In this document: positions 33,031 to 40,741 of the stretch, piece after piece | Numbering within the stretch: position 1 is the first letter of the stretch | How the letters are laid out: each line of letters starts with the position of its first letter | From: Lachnospiraceae bacterium | GTDB taxonomy: Bacteria; Bacillota; Clostridia; Lachnospirales; Lachnospiraceae | Direction: 5' to 3' | Assembly (NCBI GenBank): GCA_017550165.1 | Contig: JAFZQH010000040.1 | Span: 1 to 64,000, forward strand | Length of the DNA: 64,000 nucleotides | Position numbers and translations under genes: made by a program | Notes under the pieces: generated by a model | Told to the model about the DNA's origin: nothing | The model's database searches: none | Seen by the model: only the letters and a program-made list of their open reading frames with translations

Positions 33031-35313
33031 TTAATATGCCAGAAATGCCCTGTGAGCCTCCAGCTCCGGTGTCACCTTGCCGCCCTCTTTCTCGATCTTG
33101 GCAAAGAGCAGGTCGACACTCTTTAACTTCTTAAGCCTCCTGTTCTCGAAACGCTCCATGATATCTGCGAACATGGGGTTCTTCTTCAGGTTCTCACGGA
33201 TCTCCGGAGAAAATGTACAGTAATTATACAGGATGGTCCTGGATACCTTATTGAGTCTGGCTGATCCGGCCGACTCGAACTTGATCCATACCATGTATTC
33301 CCTGACGAACATCTCCTTAAAGCTGTTCTTGCACCTGGCCAGGTTAAGCTTTATCTTCTCCTTTGCCTCGGGTGAAAGATCACTGTTCTTCCTGTAGAAC
33401 TGGGCATAATCACTGTATTCCGAGGTAAGGGACTTGTCTGTGATATCGTTCCATCTCGCGCCCTGGATACGTCTGCAAAGTTCCCACCTGAATTCTCCCG
33501 TCATACGGATCATCATGTCTTCCAGGGTCTCTGCGCAGAAAACGGGCAGGAAGAACCTGGCGGGCGTATTCCTGAAATTGCCGTAATACTCCTGCCACAT
33601 GGCTCCTCTTGAGCCTACGTTGGGCATGAGGATAACGTCAGGGAGGATCTCCGTCTGAACAAATTCCTTGCTGATCCCGTTCTCGGGAGATGAAAATGAT
33701 GTCTCCCTGTAGAATGCCGAATAATCTATGGACCTGATCTTATCCAGGCACTCTTCAATGGAGGGACGTATCACATACATTGATTCCAGTGGCTTAAGAC
33801 AGTTATGCTCAGAGAATACCGGGCAATAATTGGATATACGTCCGAAGGTGATCTGGTTTACGGACTTGGCGCAGTTGGACAGCTCGTACTTAACCTTGCG
33901 TGTGGTATCATGGAGAAGGTCCTTCTCTTCACTGTCATTGATGCGGCCTGAGCGCTTCTCTTCACGCAGGAATGTGGTGTAATCAACATCCAGCTCGTTC
34001 TTGGAAGGCTCTCTCCTGCCGTCATATATCAGGCGGAGCCAGTCTATAAGCGCAAATACGCCTCCCTCTTCTTCGGCAGGCCTTTTCTTCTCAGCCATGC
34101 GATATAAAACTTCAGCATTATGGAGTCCTGCCAGTTCAGCATCCACATAGCCGAAATACAGGAACATCTTAATGACATTGGGATATCCGAAATCCTGGAA
34201 AGTCCGCAGGGCGATATTCTCGTATAGCTCGAAGAACATTTTCGTGATCTTCTTCCTGATGGCCCTGCTCTCGGAATCAACTACATTCTTATCAGGCAGT
34301 GCCTTATACATCTCCACGGCCTTCTTGAATTCATCCCCGTATTCATCGGGAACCCTGGCATATTCCAGAATGACATCCACGGAATCCACCAGATCGGCTC
34401 TCTGCTTGCCGTCTGATGCATCAGACTTGTCCTCTCCCTCATTTCCGGAGAAATCCGTGGAAGATAGTTTCTCCTTATATGCCTTCATGCGTTCTTCAAG
34501 GAGTTCCTTGTCGGAAAAGAAGGAACCCTCCAGGTATTTGACGATGGAATCGATCTTCTCATCCACAGCCTCCACCTTCCGGTTATCCCTTCTTGCCTTG
34601 AAGGCCGCGCCGGTATATATGCCGAAGAGATCCGCCTCCCGCTGGTTCATGATGATATCTTCAAGGGAGGATATGTACTCCGTCATTGCATTATTTGCTT
34701 CAAATATGGTAATGATATGATGGGCCGCCTCCATAACACTGCCGTAGCATATGCTTTTGCTCATCCCGTAGAAAGCCTTCTTGGTGTCGGCAGGCACGGC
34801 ATGGAGGGTCTTGTAATAATCGAAAAGCCAGGGATCCACTGTATCCTTGAGCTCGTAAGGATCCATATCCTCGATCTCGGGAATAGACTTGATGGCAAGG
34901 CCCAGCTCCGTACACAGGGCACGGTAATCATTGTAGCTGTCCTTGATATATTTATATAAGCTGCCACATTGCTCTTTCAGCTTCTCATGGTCATTTAAGT
35001 TGATAGCCACCGCCTTGAACATGGTGGATACAAATATACCGGCCAGTTCCGGCTTGATAGCCAGCATCTTCACCAGGTCCTCCGGCTTGGTATAGGTGTA
35101 CTCAAACACAGTCACTTCGCTGACGGCAGCGTAATCGAATATATACTCTCCGGCATAGACGTCCGTTAGCCCCAGCATGTTCCCTGAGGATACAGTGACC
35201 TTGTTGTATCCGCTGGAAACGAGCACGTTGCCCTTAACTACTATAGCGATCGCATTTATCTTCTCTCCCTCATGATATATGATATCTCCGGGATTATAAG
35301 CTCTGGTTCCCAT
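33031..35313 (-). CDS. large protein with N-terminal cyclic-nucleotide-binding fold, operon with MoxR-VWA
   Basis: A 760-aa cytoplasmic protein. Residues about 5-100 look like a cNMP-binding/Crp beta-roll (YNPGDIIYHEGEKINAIAIVVKGNV, then SSGNMLGLTDVYAG). The classical Arg of the phosphate-binding cassette is not evident, so the ligand may not be cAMP. The remaining ~650 residues are mostly helical, with charged segments at about 270-310, and match nothing I know; there is no helix-turn-helix. It is the first gene of the three-gene operon, driven by a strong promoter at 35349-35377, with GGAGGAG before the ATG. The layout suggests a sensor or scaffold controlling the ATPase and VWA proteins. 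Confidence 0.75.
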   Translation of the reverse strand: MGTRAYNPGDIIYHEGEKINAIAIVVKGNVLVSSGYNKVTVSSGNMLGLTDVYAGEYIFDYAAVSEVTVFEYTYTKPEDLVKMLAIKPELAGIFVSTMFKAVAINLNDHEKLKEQCGSLYKYIKDSYNDYRALCTELGLAIKSIPEIEDMDPYELKDTVDPWLFDYYKTLHAVPADTKKAFYGMSKSICYGSVMEAAHHIITIFEANNAMTEYISSLEDIIMNQREADLFGIYTGAAFKARRDNRKVEAVDEKIDSIVKYLEGSFFSDKELLEERMKAYKEKLSSTDFSGNEGEDKSDASDGKQRADLVDSVDVILEYARVPDEYGDEFKKAVEMYKALPDKNVVDSESRAIRKKITKMFFELYENIALRTFQDFGYPNVIKMFLYFGYVDAELAGLHNAEVLYRMAEKKRPAEEEGGVFALIDWLRLIYDGRREPSKNELDVDYTTFLREEKRSGRINDSEEKDLLHDTTRKVKYELSNCAKSVNQITFGRISNYCPVFSEHNCLKPLESMYVIRPSIEECLDKIRSIDYSAFYRETSFSSPENGISKEFVQTEILPDVILMPNVGSRGAMWQEYYGNFRNTPARFFLPVFCAETLEDMMIRMTGEFRWELCRRIQGARWNDITDKSLTSEYSDYAQFYRKNSDLSPEAKEKIKLNLARCKNSFKEMFVREYMVWIKFESAGSARLNKVSRTILYNYCTFSPEIRENLKKNPMFADIMERFENRRLKKLKSVDLLFAKIEKEGGKVTPELEAHRAFLAY

Positions 35314-35348
35314 AGGGGTCTCCTCCGCATCAGGTGAAAACTGCTTAA

Positions 35349-35377
35349 ATTATATAATAAAGAAGCATTTTTCTCAA
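35349..35377 (-). promoter_or_regulatory. promoter of the cNMP-fold/MoxR/VWA operon
   Basis: On the minus strand TTGAGA (35377-35372) and a consensus TATAAT (35354-35349) are 17 bases apart, just past the end of the glycosylase gene. Confidence 0.7.
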
Positions 35378-35400
35378 CCGTTACTTGCAGTTTTCTTACT

Positions 35401-36297
35401 CTAAGGTCCCCTGTGGGCGTATTCCCTGCTTTTCCCGTAGAAAAACATGTACTGCTGGATGACCCCGGCACAGCCTCTGTAACGGTCTTTATCAAAGTAT
35501 CCTCCATATTCCTCGGAAATGACCCGCTTGATCCACACGTCCTCCGGAAAGGCATCGATATTATGCAGGCCGAAGAGAGAAATGCAATTGGCCACCTTGA
35601 CTCCCACTCCGTACAATTTGGTAAGCTCACTGACGGCCTTTTCTGCAGAATATCTGCGGTAATCCTCCGGAACGACCATTCCGTCCCTTACCTCTCTGGC
35701 CAGGCGGAGTATGTACTTATCCCTGTATCCCACTCCGTGGGGCTTAAGATCGTCTACCGTCAGATCTGCCAGGGCCTCCGGTGCAGGAAAGGCGTAAAAT
35801 GTCTCATTTTTTACTGTAATGGGCTTACCGTAGGCAGAGCACAGGGATTCGATCGCAGACCGTATGGCAGGGATGGACTTGCGCTGGGATATGATAAAGG
35901 AGATCATCATTTCCCACAGGTCCTGGCGAAGGATCCTGATGCCGCAGCCGTACCGGCAGGCAGCCGTAAGAAATGAGTCCGCCGGATCTATCCTTTCCTT
36001 GATGGCCTCATAGTCCGTATCAAGATCCAGATAGTCGTGCCAGAAGTCCCTGAATTCATCTTCACTGCAGGAAAACTCGAACCTGCCGTCTCCCAGATCA
36101 CCGATCTCCAGGAATCTCCCCCCGGAGATGGTGGTATAGGTCGCTTTTATATCCTCATTTTCATTCAGGAGAGGCTTCTCTCTTCTCACAAAACGAAAAC
36201 ACTGACCCGACTCCTCTATCTGCGCCGGGTCGAAGCACTTCCCCATCTTCTTCATATCAACCAGCATATTCATCCCCCACTTCCCATATTCCATCAT
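35401..36297 (-). CDS. OGG1-type 8-oxoguanine DNA glycosylase/lyase
   Basis: A 298-aa base-excision repair enzyme. The N-terminal ~110 residues match the OGG_N fold (GQCFRF near residue 31, typical of 8-oxoguanine glycosylases). The HhH-GPD part contains IISQRKSI, the hairpin LYGVGVKVANCISLFGL with the catalytic lysine in GVKVANC, and NIDAFPEDVWIKR with the catalytic aspartate. Lys plus Asp indicates a bifunctional glycosylase/AP lyase. There is no C-terminal iron-sulfur cluster. It lies upstream of the cNMP-fold operon, 87 bases apart, and may be transcribed separately. Confidence 0.9.
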   Translation of the reverse strand: MMEYGKWGMNMLVDMKKMGKCFDPAQIEESGQCFRFVRREKPLLNENEDIKATYTTISGGRFLEIGDLGDGRFEFSCSEDEFRDFWHDYLDLDTDYEAIKERIDPADSFLTAACRYGCGIRILRQDLWEMMISFIISQRKSIPAIRSAIESLCSAYGKPITVKNETFYAFPAPEALADLTVDDLKPHGVGYRDKYILRLAREVRDGMVVPEDYRRYSAEKAVSELTKLYGVGVKVANCISLFGLHNIDAFPEDVWIKRVISEEYGGYFDKDRYRGCAGVIQQYMFFYGKSREYAHRGP

Positions 36298-36318
36298 ACA
36301 CTCATTTTTCCCCCCTTA

Positions 36319-36345
36319 CAAGACAGGGGACGGTTCTCTGTCTTA
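36319..36345. repeat. class A palindrome between glycosylase and mgtE genes
   Basis: CAAGACAGGGGACGG and TTCTCTGTCTTA. A copy in opposite orientation lies at 36397-36421; between them is the palindrome GGCCCGATTGC-AG-GCAATCAGGCC. Confidence 0.85.
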
Positions 36346-36396
36346 TGGGTCGCTCGCAGTCTCTCCGTGCGGCCCGATTGCAGGCAATCAGGCCAA

Positions 36397-36421
36397 AAGA
36401 CAGAGAACCGTCCCCTGTCTT
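36397..36421. repeat. class A palindrome, opposite orientation
   Basis: AAGACAGAGAACCG and TCCCCTGTCTT, just upstream of the mgtE promoter. It forms an inverted pair with 36319-36345. Confidence 0.85.
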
Positions 36422-36427
36422 GTGCTC

Positions 36428-36456
36428 TTGACATAATCGCGTTTCCGTAGCATATT
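36428..36456 (+). promoter_or_regulatory. mgtE promoter
   Basis: A perfect TTGACA (36428-36433) and CATATT (36451-36456) are 17 bases apart. The leader is only about 28 bases, too short for a magnesium riboswitch. Confidence 0.55.
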
Positions 36457-36490
36457 TATAAAGGAATGTTGAGTTTAGGAGACGGGTTTT

Positions 36491-37825
36491 ATGATCGAAA
36501 GAGTAAAAGAACTTATCGAGAATAAATCGTTTATGGAGCTTCGGGGTGAACTGCTTGAGATGAATGCGGCGGATATCGCCGCTATCTTAGAGGACCTCTC
36601 CAATGCCGAGACCATAAGGATCTTTCGGCTTCTGCCCAAGGACCTGGCGGCAGAGGTTTTTTCTTATCTTTCCATCGAGGTTGAGCAATTCATCATTACT
36701 TCATTGACCGCCAAAGAGGCCGGTCTTCTTATCGACAACATGTTTGCCGATGATGCTGCCGACCTTATGGACGAGATGCCTGCTAACGTGGTTACCAGGC
36801 TCCTTGCTCATGCCGACCCCGAGACCAGAAGGGACATCAATCATCTGCTCCAGTACCCGGAGGACTCTGCCGGTAGTATAATGACGGTGGAGTATGTGTC
36901 CTTAAAAGAAGGCCTGACAGTCAGCCAGGCCATTGACCGTATCCGTAAAGATGCCGGGGATTCCGCTGACTTTAACGTATGCTATGTGCTGGACGTTCGT
37001 CGTAAGCTTATCGGTACCGTGGAACTGCGGGATCTTATCCTTGCCAACCCTGACACCCTTGTGGGAGACGTGATGAATGAGAACTTCATTTTCGTTCATA
37101 CCCATGATGACCAGGAGGAAGTCGCCCAAGCCTTCCAGAAATACGACTGCACTGCCATGCCCGTTGTTGACCGGGATAACAGGCTTGTGGGTATCATCAC
37201 CATCGACGATATCGTAGATATCATCGAGCAGGAGGCTACGGAGGATATCGAAATGATGGCCGCTATCACGCCTACCGACAAGCCATACATGAAGACCGGC
37301 GTCTTCGAGACCTGGAAGAAACGTGTTCCCTGGCTCCTTCTTCTCATGATCTCAGCCACATTTACGGGGCAGATCATCCAGCATTACGAGGATGCCCTGG
37401 GAGCATATATCGTCCTGACCTCCTTCATCCCCATGCTCATGGATACAGGTGGAAATGCGGGAAGCCAGGCATCGGTTACCATTATCCGTGGTCTTTCACT
37501 TAATGAACTGGAGTTTTCCGATATATGGGCTATCATGTGGAAGGAATTCCGTGTATCCATCTGCTGCGGTATCACCCTGGCTGCGGCCAATTTTATCAAG
37601 CTGCTCCTGGTGGACCGGGTATCCATAATGATCGCAGCGGTAGTATGCATAACCCTTGCCAGCGCAGTCATCGTGGCCAAACTGGTGGGCTGTACCCTGC
37701 CGGTCCTTGCCAAGAAGATAGGCTTCGACCCGGCAGTAATGGCAAGTCCTTTCATCACCACCATAGTGGACGCTCTGTCGCTGATGATATACTTCACCAT
37801 TGCGACCCATCTTCTTGGAATTTAA
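36491..37825 (+). CDS. mgtE: magnesium transporter MgtE
   Basis: A 444-aa Mg2+ channel/transporter of the inner membrane. The N domain (residues 1-125, repeated LL..M...DAADLMDEMP segments) and a CBS pair (about 130-250, MTVEYVSL and DVMNENFIFV) form the cytosolic Mg2+ sensor that closes the pore when Mg2+ is high. Five membrane helices follow from about residue 280, with the pore signature TGGNAGSQASVTIIRGL. AGGAGA precedes the ATG. No M-box riboswitch is present, so regulation is probably through the protein's own sensor domain. Confidence 0.96.
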   Translation: MIERVKELIENKSFMELRGELLEMNAADIAAILEDLSNAETIRIFRLLPKDLAAEVFSYLSIEVEQFIITSLTAKEAGLLIDNMFADDAADLMDEMPANVVTRLLAHADPETRRDINHLLQYPEDSAGSIMTVEYVSLKEGLTVSQAIDRIRKDAGDSADFNVCYVLDVRRKLIGTVELRDLILANPDTLVGDVMNENFIFVHTHDDQEEVAQAFQKYDCTAMPVVDRDNRLVGIITIDDIVDIIEQEATEDIEMMAAITPTDKPYMKTGVFETWKKRVPWLLLLMISATFTGQIIQHYEDALGAYIVLTSFIPMLMDTGGNAGSQASVTIIRGLSLNELEFSDIWAIMWKEFRVSICCGITLAAANFIKLLLVDRVSIMIAAVVCITLASAVIVAKLVGCTLPVLAKKIGFDPAVMASPFITTIVDALSLMIYFTIATHLLGI

Positions 37826-37829
37826 GCGT

Positions 37830-37900
37830 TAAGACAGGGGACGGTTCTGTGTCTTATGCAGTAATACCAGGGGGAAGACAGGGGACGGTTCTGTGTCTTG
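37830..37900. repeat. two class A palindromes between mgtE and tRNA-Trp
   Basis: Copies at 37830-37856 and 37874-37900, both with the right arm TTCTGTGTCTT. The last bases of the second copy (CTTG) form the start of the -35 box of the tRNA promoter. Confidence 0.88.
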
Positions 37901-37926
37901 ACAGACATTTTCTCTTATGATATAAA
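37898..37926 (+). promoter_or_regulatory. tRNA-Trp promoter overlapping a palindrome
   Basis: A perfect TTGACA (37898-37903) and TATAAA (37921-37926) are 17 bases apart, with a start near 37933. The first three bases of the -35 box are the end of the class A palindrome. Confidence 0.75.
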
Positions 37927-37945
37927 TGAATAGTTGAATTTGGAT

Positions 37946-38016
37946 AGGGGATTGGTCAAATGGTATGACAAGGGTCTCCAAAACCTTTAGCGGGAGTTCG
38001 ATTCTCTCATCCCCTG
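37946..38016 (+). tRNA. tRNA-Trp (anticodon CCA)
   Basis: A complete cloverleaf: acceptor AGGGGAT/ATCCCCT, D stem GTCA/TGAC, anticodon stem AGGGT/ACCTT with loop CTCCAAA (CCA at 34-36, reading UGG) and T arm GGGAG-TTCGATT-CTCTC. The 71-nt gene ends with discriminator G, and CCA is not encoded. Confidence 0.95.
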
Positions 38017-38062
38017 TATCTTATCCTATTATAGCAGGTGTTTCAAGCTTCTATCAATCACA

Positions 38063-38098
38063 AGGTACTCACATAAGTACTCACATAAGTACTCACAT
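38063..38098 (+). repeat. three tandem 12-bp direct repeats after tRNA-Trp
   Basis: AGGTACTCACAT followed by two exact copies of AAGTACTCACAT, starting 47 bases after the tRNA. Short direct repeats beside a tRNA 3' end can be arm-type sites of a tyrosine integrase, but no integrase gene is present. Confidence 0.7.
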
Positions 38099-38136
38099 GA
38101 TTAAGAAAGGAGAAAGGCGATCTGCTCATAATGAAA

Positions 38137-38165
38137 GGACCCACGATATTATGGGTTCTTTTTTG
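38137..38165 (+). terminator. terminator of the tRNA-Trp transcript
   Basis: GGACCCA and TGGGTTC pair around CGATATTA and are followed by TTTTTTTG. Confidence 0.7.
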
Positions 38166-38191
38166 TATTCGATACGGAACAATACCCCGAT

Positions 38192-38770
38192 TTAAAAGAA
38201 TCGCATAAATTGAATATACTTTTGGTTATCTTCAGCAGAAAATCTATCGTCAAATTTTTTAAAATTCTGCCCTGTATAGAACGATACAAGCTCAGGCTTA
38301 TCTTCACAGTCAAGATATACTATTCCACCACCGATCTGGCGCTGGATACTGACAAGAACATCAGTGGCTATTTTCATAAGATCCGCTCCGTTGATCCGAT
38401 CTATCTCATCCAAAGCGTAATTCTTTCCAAACTGTGCAATGAGAAAAGAAGAAGCCATGTAGTTTCCGGTACAGGGATCCAGCCTGGAGTACCTTGCCAA
38501 TTTCTTTTTTGAAGTGGTCGAAAGGTTTTCGCCATTTACAATTATTGACTTATGTGTCAACGTGAAAAATCCCAGTACATTTCCGGTGTCTTCATCATTC
38601 ACAAGATATGTTATAGAGAGCTTTCCATTGGCAAAACCGATTGCCTTATTTCGGATAAACTCTTCAATCTCGGGATTATTTGGAGACGAAAAGGTGGCAA
38701 GCTTGTGTTCAATTACACTACTGCCACCCAGATCAATCAGATCAAGTATATTAACCACAACAGGAGACAC
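38192..38770 (-). CDS. GNAT acetyltransferase, probable toxin of a type II TA pair
   Basis: A 192-aa GNAT-fold protein. The C-terminal half has the family features of Firmicutes GNAT toxins: SSFLIAQFGKNY (acetyl-CoA-binding strand/helix), GADLMKIATDVL, and GGGIVYLDCEDKPELVSFYTGQNFKKF. Related TacT/AtaT toxins acetylate the amino acid on charged tRNAs. The predicted start is a GTG directly behind the stop of the upstream gene, with AAGGAGG 11 bases before it. It is coupled to a 64-aa antitoxin-like gene. It sits beside tRNA-Trp in an intergenic-rich stretch, as expected for an acquired module. Confidence 0.75.
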   Translation of the reverse strand: MSPVVVNILDLIDLGGSSVIEHKLATFSSPNNPEIEEFIRNKAIGFANGKLSITYLVNDEDTGNVLGFFTLTHKSIIVNGENLSTTSKKKLARYSRLDPCTGNYMASSFLIAQFGKNYALDEIDRINGADLMKIATDVLVSIQRQIGGGIVYLDCEDKPELVSFYTGQNFKKFDDRFSAEDNQKYIQFMRFF

Positions 38771-38965
38771 TTAATTCACAGCCTCCTTTTTCCACTTATC
38801 AATAATATGAGTTATTTTTTCCGGATCAGTCTCAACTTTTGTAACCGGAGTATTCTCTGTTCTTTTATAAGGATCAGCAATAGATGCCTCTATCGCCGAA
38901 ATAAAAGCATCCGCTTTTTCGGAATCATTTATAATCACATTATGAAAAATGCTTGATGTAGCCAT
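38771..38965 (-). CDS. small antitoxin-like protein paired with GNAT
   Basis: A 64-aa charged protein directly upstream of the GNAT gene in the same frame, separated only by the stop codon. It begins MATSSIFHNVIINDSEKADAF, a short strand then helix, as in ribbon-helix-helix-like antitoxins. It continues with FISAIEASIADPYKR and a basic helix at the end. An AAGGAGG ribosome site and a good promoter precede it. Size, order and coupling fit an antitoxin; DNA binding is not shown by a clear motif. Confidence 0.65.
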   Translation of the reverse strand: MATSSIFHNVIINDSEKADAFISAIEASIADPYKRTENTPVTKVETDPEKITHIIDKWKKEAVN

Positions 38966-39021
38966 ATCAGCATACCTCCTTCATTTATATTATCGGTATT
39001 ACTCACCCTCTATCCAACCTT

Positions 39022-39050
39022 ATTATATGCGAAAAACATGAAAACATCAA
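39022..39050 (-). promoter_or_regulatory. promoter of the GNAT toxin-antitoxin operon
   Basis: On the minus strand TTGATG (39050-39045) and a consensus TATAAT (39027-39022) are 17 bases apart. Confidence 0.65.
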
Positions 39051-39189
39051 TGGATAGTTTCTTTTCAAAAGCAAGACTAAAGTATATGGCTAGCGTAACT
39101 TATTCATTAATACACGGGATAGGGTGGAAATTCATCTCCCGGAGCACTAAGTGTAATGCCTAAGTGATCTGATACTGACATTGAATTAG

Positions 39190-39241
39190 GAACACCTCAT
39201 CCGTCGGCTTCGCCGACACCTTCCCCTCAAGGGGAAGGCTA
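39190..39241. repeat. intergenic palindromic repeat of a type widespread in Clostridia
   Basis: A tandem of two hairpins, CGTCGGCTTCGCCGACACC and TTCCCCTCAAGGGGAAGG, preceded by ACACCTCATC. I recognise this arrangement as a common intergenic repeat in Clostridiales genomes. No coding capacity is seen. It is the only copy in the window. Confidence 0.7.
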
Positions 39242-39287
39242 TAAATAGAAAAGCCAGGGATATACCCTAGCTTTGTCTACAGTCTGA

Positions 39288-39318
39288 AAGGAATACGAAG
39301 TATTCCTTCTTTTTTTAT
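39288..39318 (+). terminator. plus-strand terminator without an obvious gene
   Basis: AAGGAATAC-GAA-GTATTCCTT is followed by CTTTTTTTA. No plus-strand gene precedes it in the 39051-39287 stretch, which otherwise holds only the repeat at 39190-39241. A short plus-strand RNA may end here. Confidence 0.6.
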
Positions 39319-39335
39319 TTATTCCAAAATATGTA

Positions 39336-39364
39336 TTGACATAATTGGAAGAATATGTTATATT
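39336..39364 (+). promoter_or_regulatory. orphan plus-strand promoter facing the 3' end of tmcAL
   Basis: A perfect TTGACA (39336-39341) and TATATT (39359-39364) are 17 bases apart, start expected near 39371. The 80 bases that follow contain small stem-loops (GTTCG/CGAAC, CGATTGCGCAATCG, GCTGTT/AACAGC) but no ORF, then run antisense into tmcAL. Confidence 0.6.
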
Positions 39365-39448
39365 ACTGTTCGCAACGAACCGTACGGGGTTAATCTTTCC
39401 TCATTTCATTTACACGATTGCGCAATCGGCTGTTCTGAAAACAGCAGG

Positions 39449-40735
39449 TCATTCTTTATAAATGATCATATTCTGCTTGTATTCATTAAAGCGGACATTT
39501 TCATCTTTACGGAACTTTGCACTTACAAGGTCCTCATATAATTCGGAGGCATAAATGTCCCTCCGGAATACATCAAGGGTACTGCCCGACAAGAGGCTGT
39601 CTGCCTCCGAAGGTTTGGTGATAACGGGAATGGAGCTTCTTTCTCTCATCTCTTTCATAAGCAGGCTTGCACTTTCCCTGAATCCCAGAACCCGGGCATA
39701 TCCCGGTCCATCCGGCTGATAAAGGTCATCGGTTATATCAAGCAATATATGAATAAGTATCCTGCTGATGCGGGAATAGGTATACTGCTTTGTCTTCAGG
39801 GCCTTGCATACTTCATCAAAGGATCTCCAGGTAACCGGCAGGTCAGAGAGCCTGTTGGCCAGTTCTGATCTCATGTCGGAGTATCTCATAATGTCAAGGC
39901 CTGTAAGCTTATCATGACGGATCTTCTCCCCTATAAGGTATATAAGATCATCCGCCACCATGGGGAATTCCCTGCCCCACAACTCCTTTAACATATCAGC
40001 TTCCCAACCGGGAATATAGTTTCTTAACGGATCAAAGACTGCGCCGCCATCTGACCCCTCCCCGGCTGAGAAAGCCTCTATCAAACCTTCTCTTATCCCT
40101 GAGGCCGAAGCAAACCCGCCTCCCGATATTCCTTCATTATACCCGTCCCCTGCCCGCTCGATCATAAGGGGTTCCATGAATGATCCGGTTACTTTGAGGG
40201 CCTTTAAGTATTCCAGAGCCAGGATATTGTTGGAGCCTGACATGACTTTGCTTATCTTCTCCGGTTTTGCATCTTCCGGATCAATACAGGATATAAGGGC
40301 CGCCTCTCTCGCCGCAGGAAAACTTAAACCCTTCTTAAGACCATCATTTAAAACCTGCTTATACTCCGGTGGCTCCTCCGCTAAGATACCCGCTATCCTG
40401 TCAATAAGGTCCGTATCTGTCTCTTCACATCCGAAGCTTATATAGTCAATAAGCCCGATCCCATCAAGCAAAGAAATGCCGCCTAATGCGAAGGAAGGCG
40501 CACTGGCGGTGGCGTAAACAGTCGGAAGTTCCAAAACTAAATCCGCCCCGCCGGCTAAAGCCTGGCGGGTGCGGATATATTTACTCATAACAGAGGGTTC
40601 TCCCCGCTGAACAAAGTCGCCGCTTAGCGCAACAACCACATGATCAGCGGATGTTAATTCTTTTGTCTTACGAATATGATATTCGTGCCCCTTGTGAAAG
40701 GGATTATATTCTGCGATGATTCCTGCAACCTTCAT
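39449..40735 (-). CDS. tmcAL: tRNA(Met) cytidine acetate ligase TmcAL
   Basis: A 428-aa cytosolic enzyme that uses ATP and acetate to make N4-acetylcytidine at the wobble position of elongator tRNA-Met (YlbM in B. subtilis). The N-terminal nucleotidyltransferase fold shows AEYNPFHKGHEYHI (the HxGH-type motif), SGDFVQRGEPS and FGCEETD. The C-terminal helical region (ITDDLY) is typical. The start is the ATG at 40735, 6 bases after the chemoreceptor gene ends, so the two share a transcript. Confidence 0.93.
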   Translation of the reverse strand: MKVAGIIAEYNPFHKGHEYHIRKTKELTSADHVVVALSGDFVQRGEPSVMSKYIRTRQALAGGADLVLELPTVYATASAPSFALGGISLLDGIGLIDYISFGCEETDTDLIDRIAGILAEEPPEYKQVLNDGLKKGLSFPAAREAALISCIDPEDAKPEKISKVMSGSNNILALEYLKALKVTGSFMEPLMIERAGDGYNEGISGGGFASASGIREGLIEAFSAGEGSDGGAVFDPLRNYIPGWEADMLKELWGREFPMVADDLIYLIGEKIRHDKLTGLDIMRYSDMRSELANRLSDLPVTWRSFDEVCKALKTKQYTYSRISRILIHILLDITDDLYQPDGPGYARVLGFRESASLLMKEMRERSSIPVITKPSEADSLLSGSTLDVFRRDIYASELYEDLVSAKFRKDENVRFNEYKQNMIIYKE

Positions 40736-40741
40736 GGTCTG

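Noticed and set aside
36346-36490. Magnesium (M-box) riboswitch before mgtE
   Set aside because: The leader from the likely start to the ATG is about 28 bases and the area upstream is palindromes.
38063-38098. CRISPR-like repeats
   Set aside because: The 12-bp units are tandem with no spacers, and no cas gene is present.
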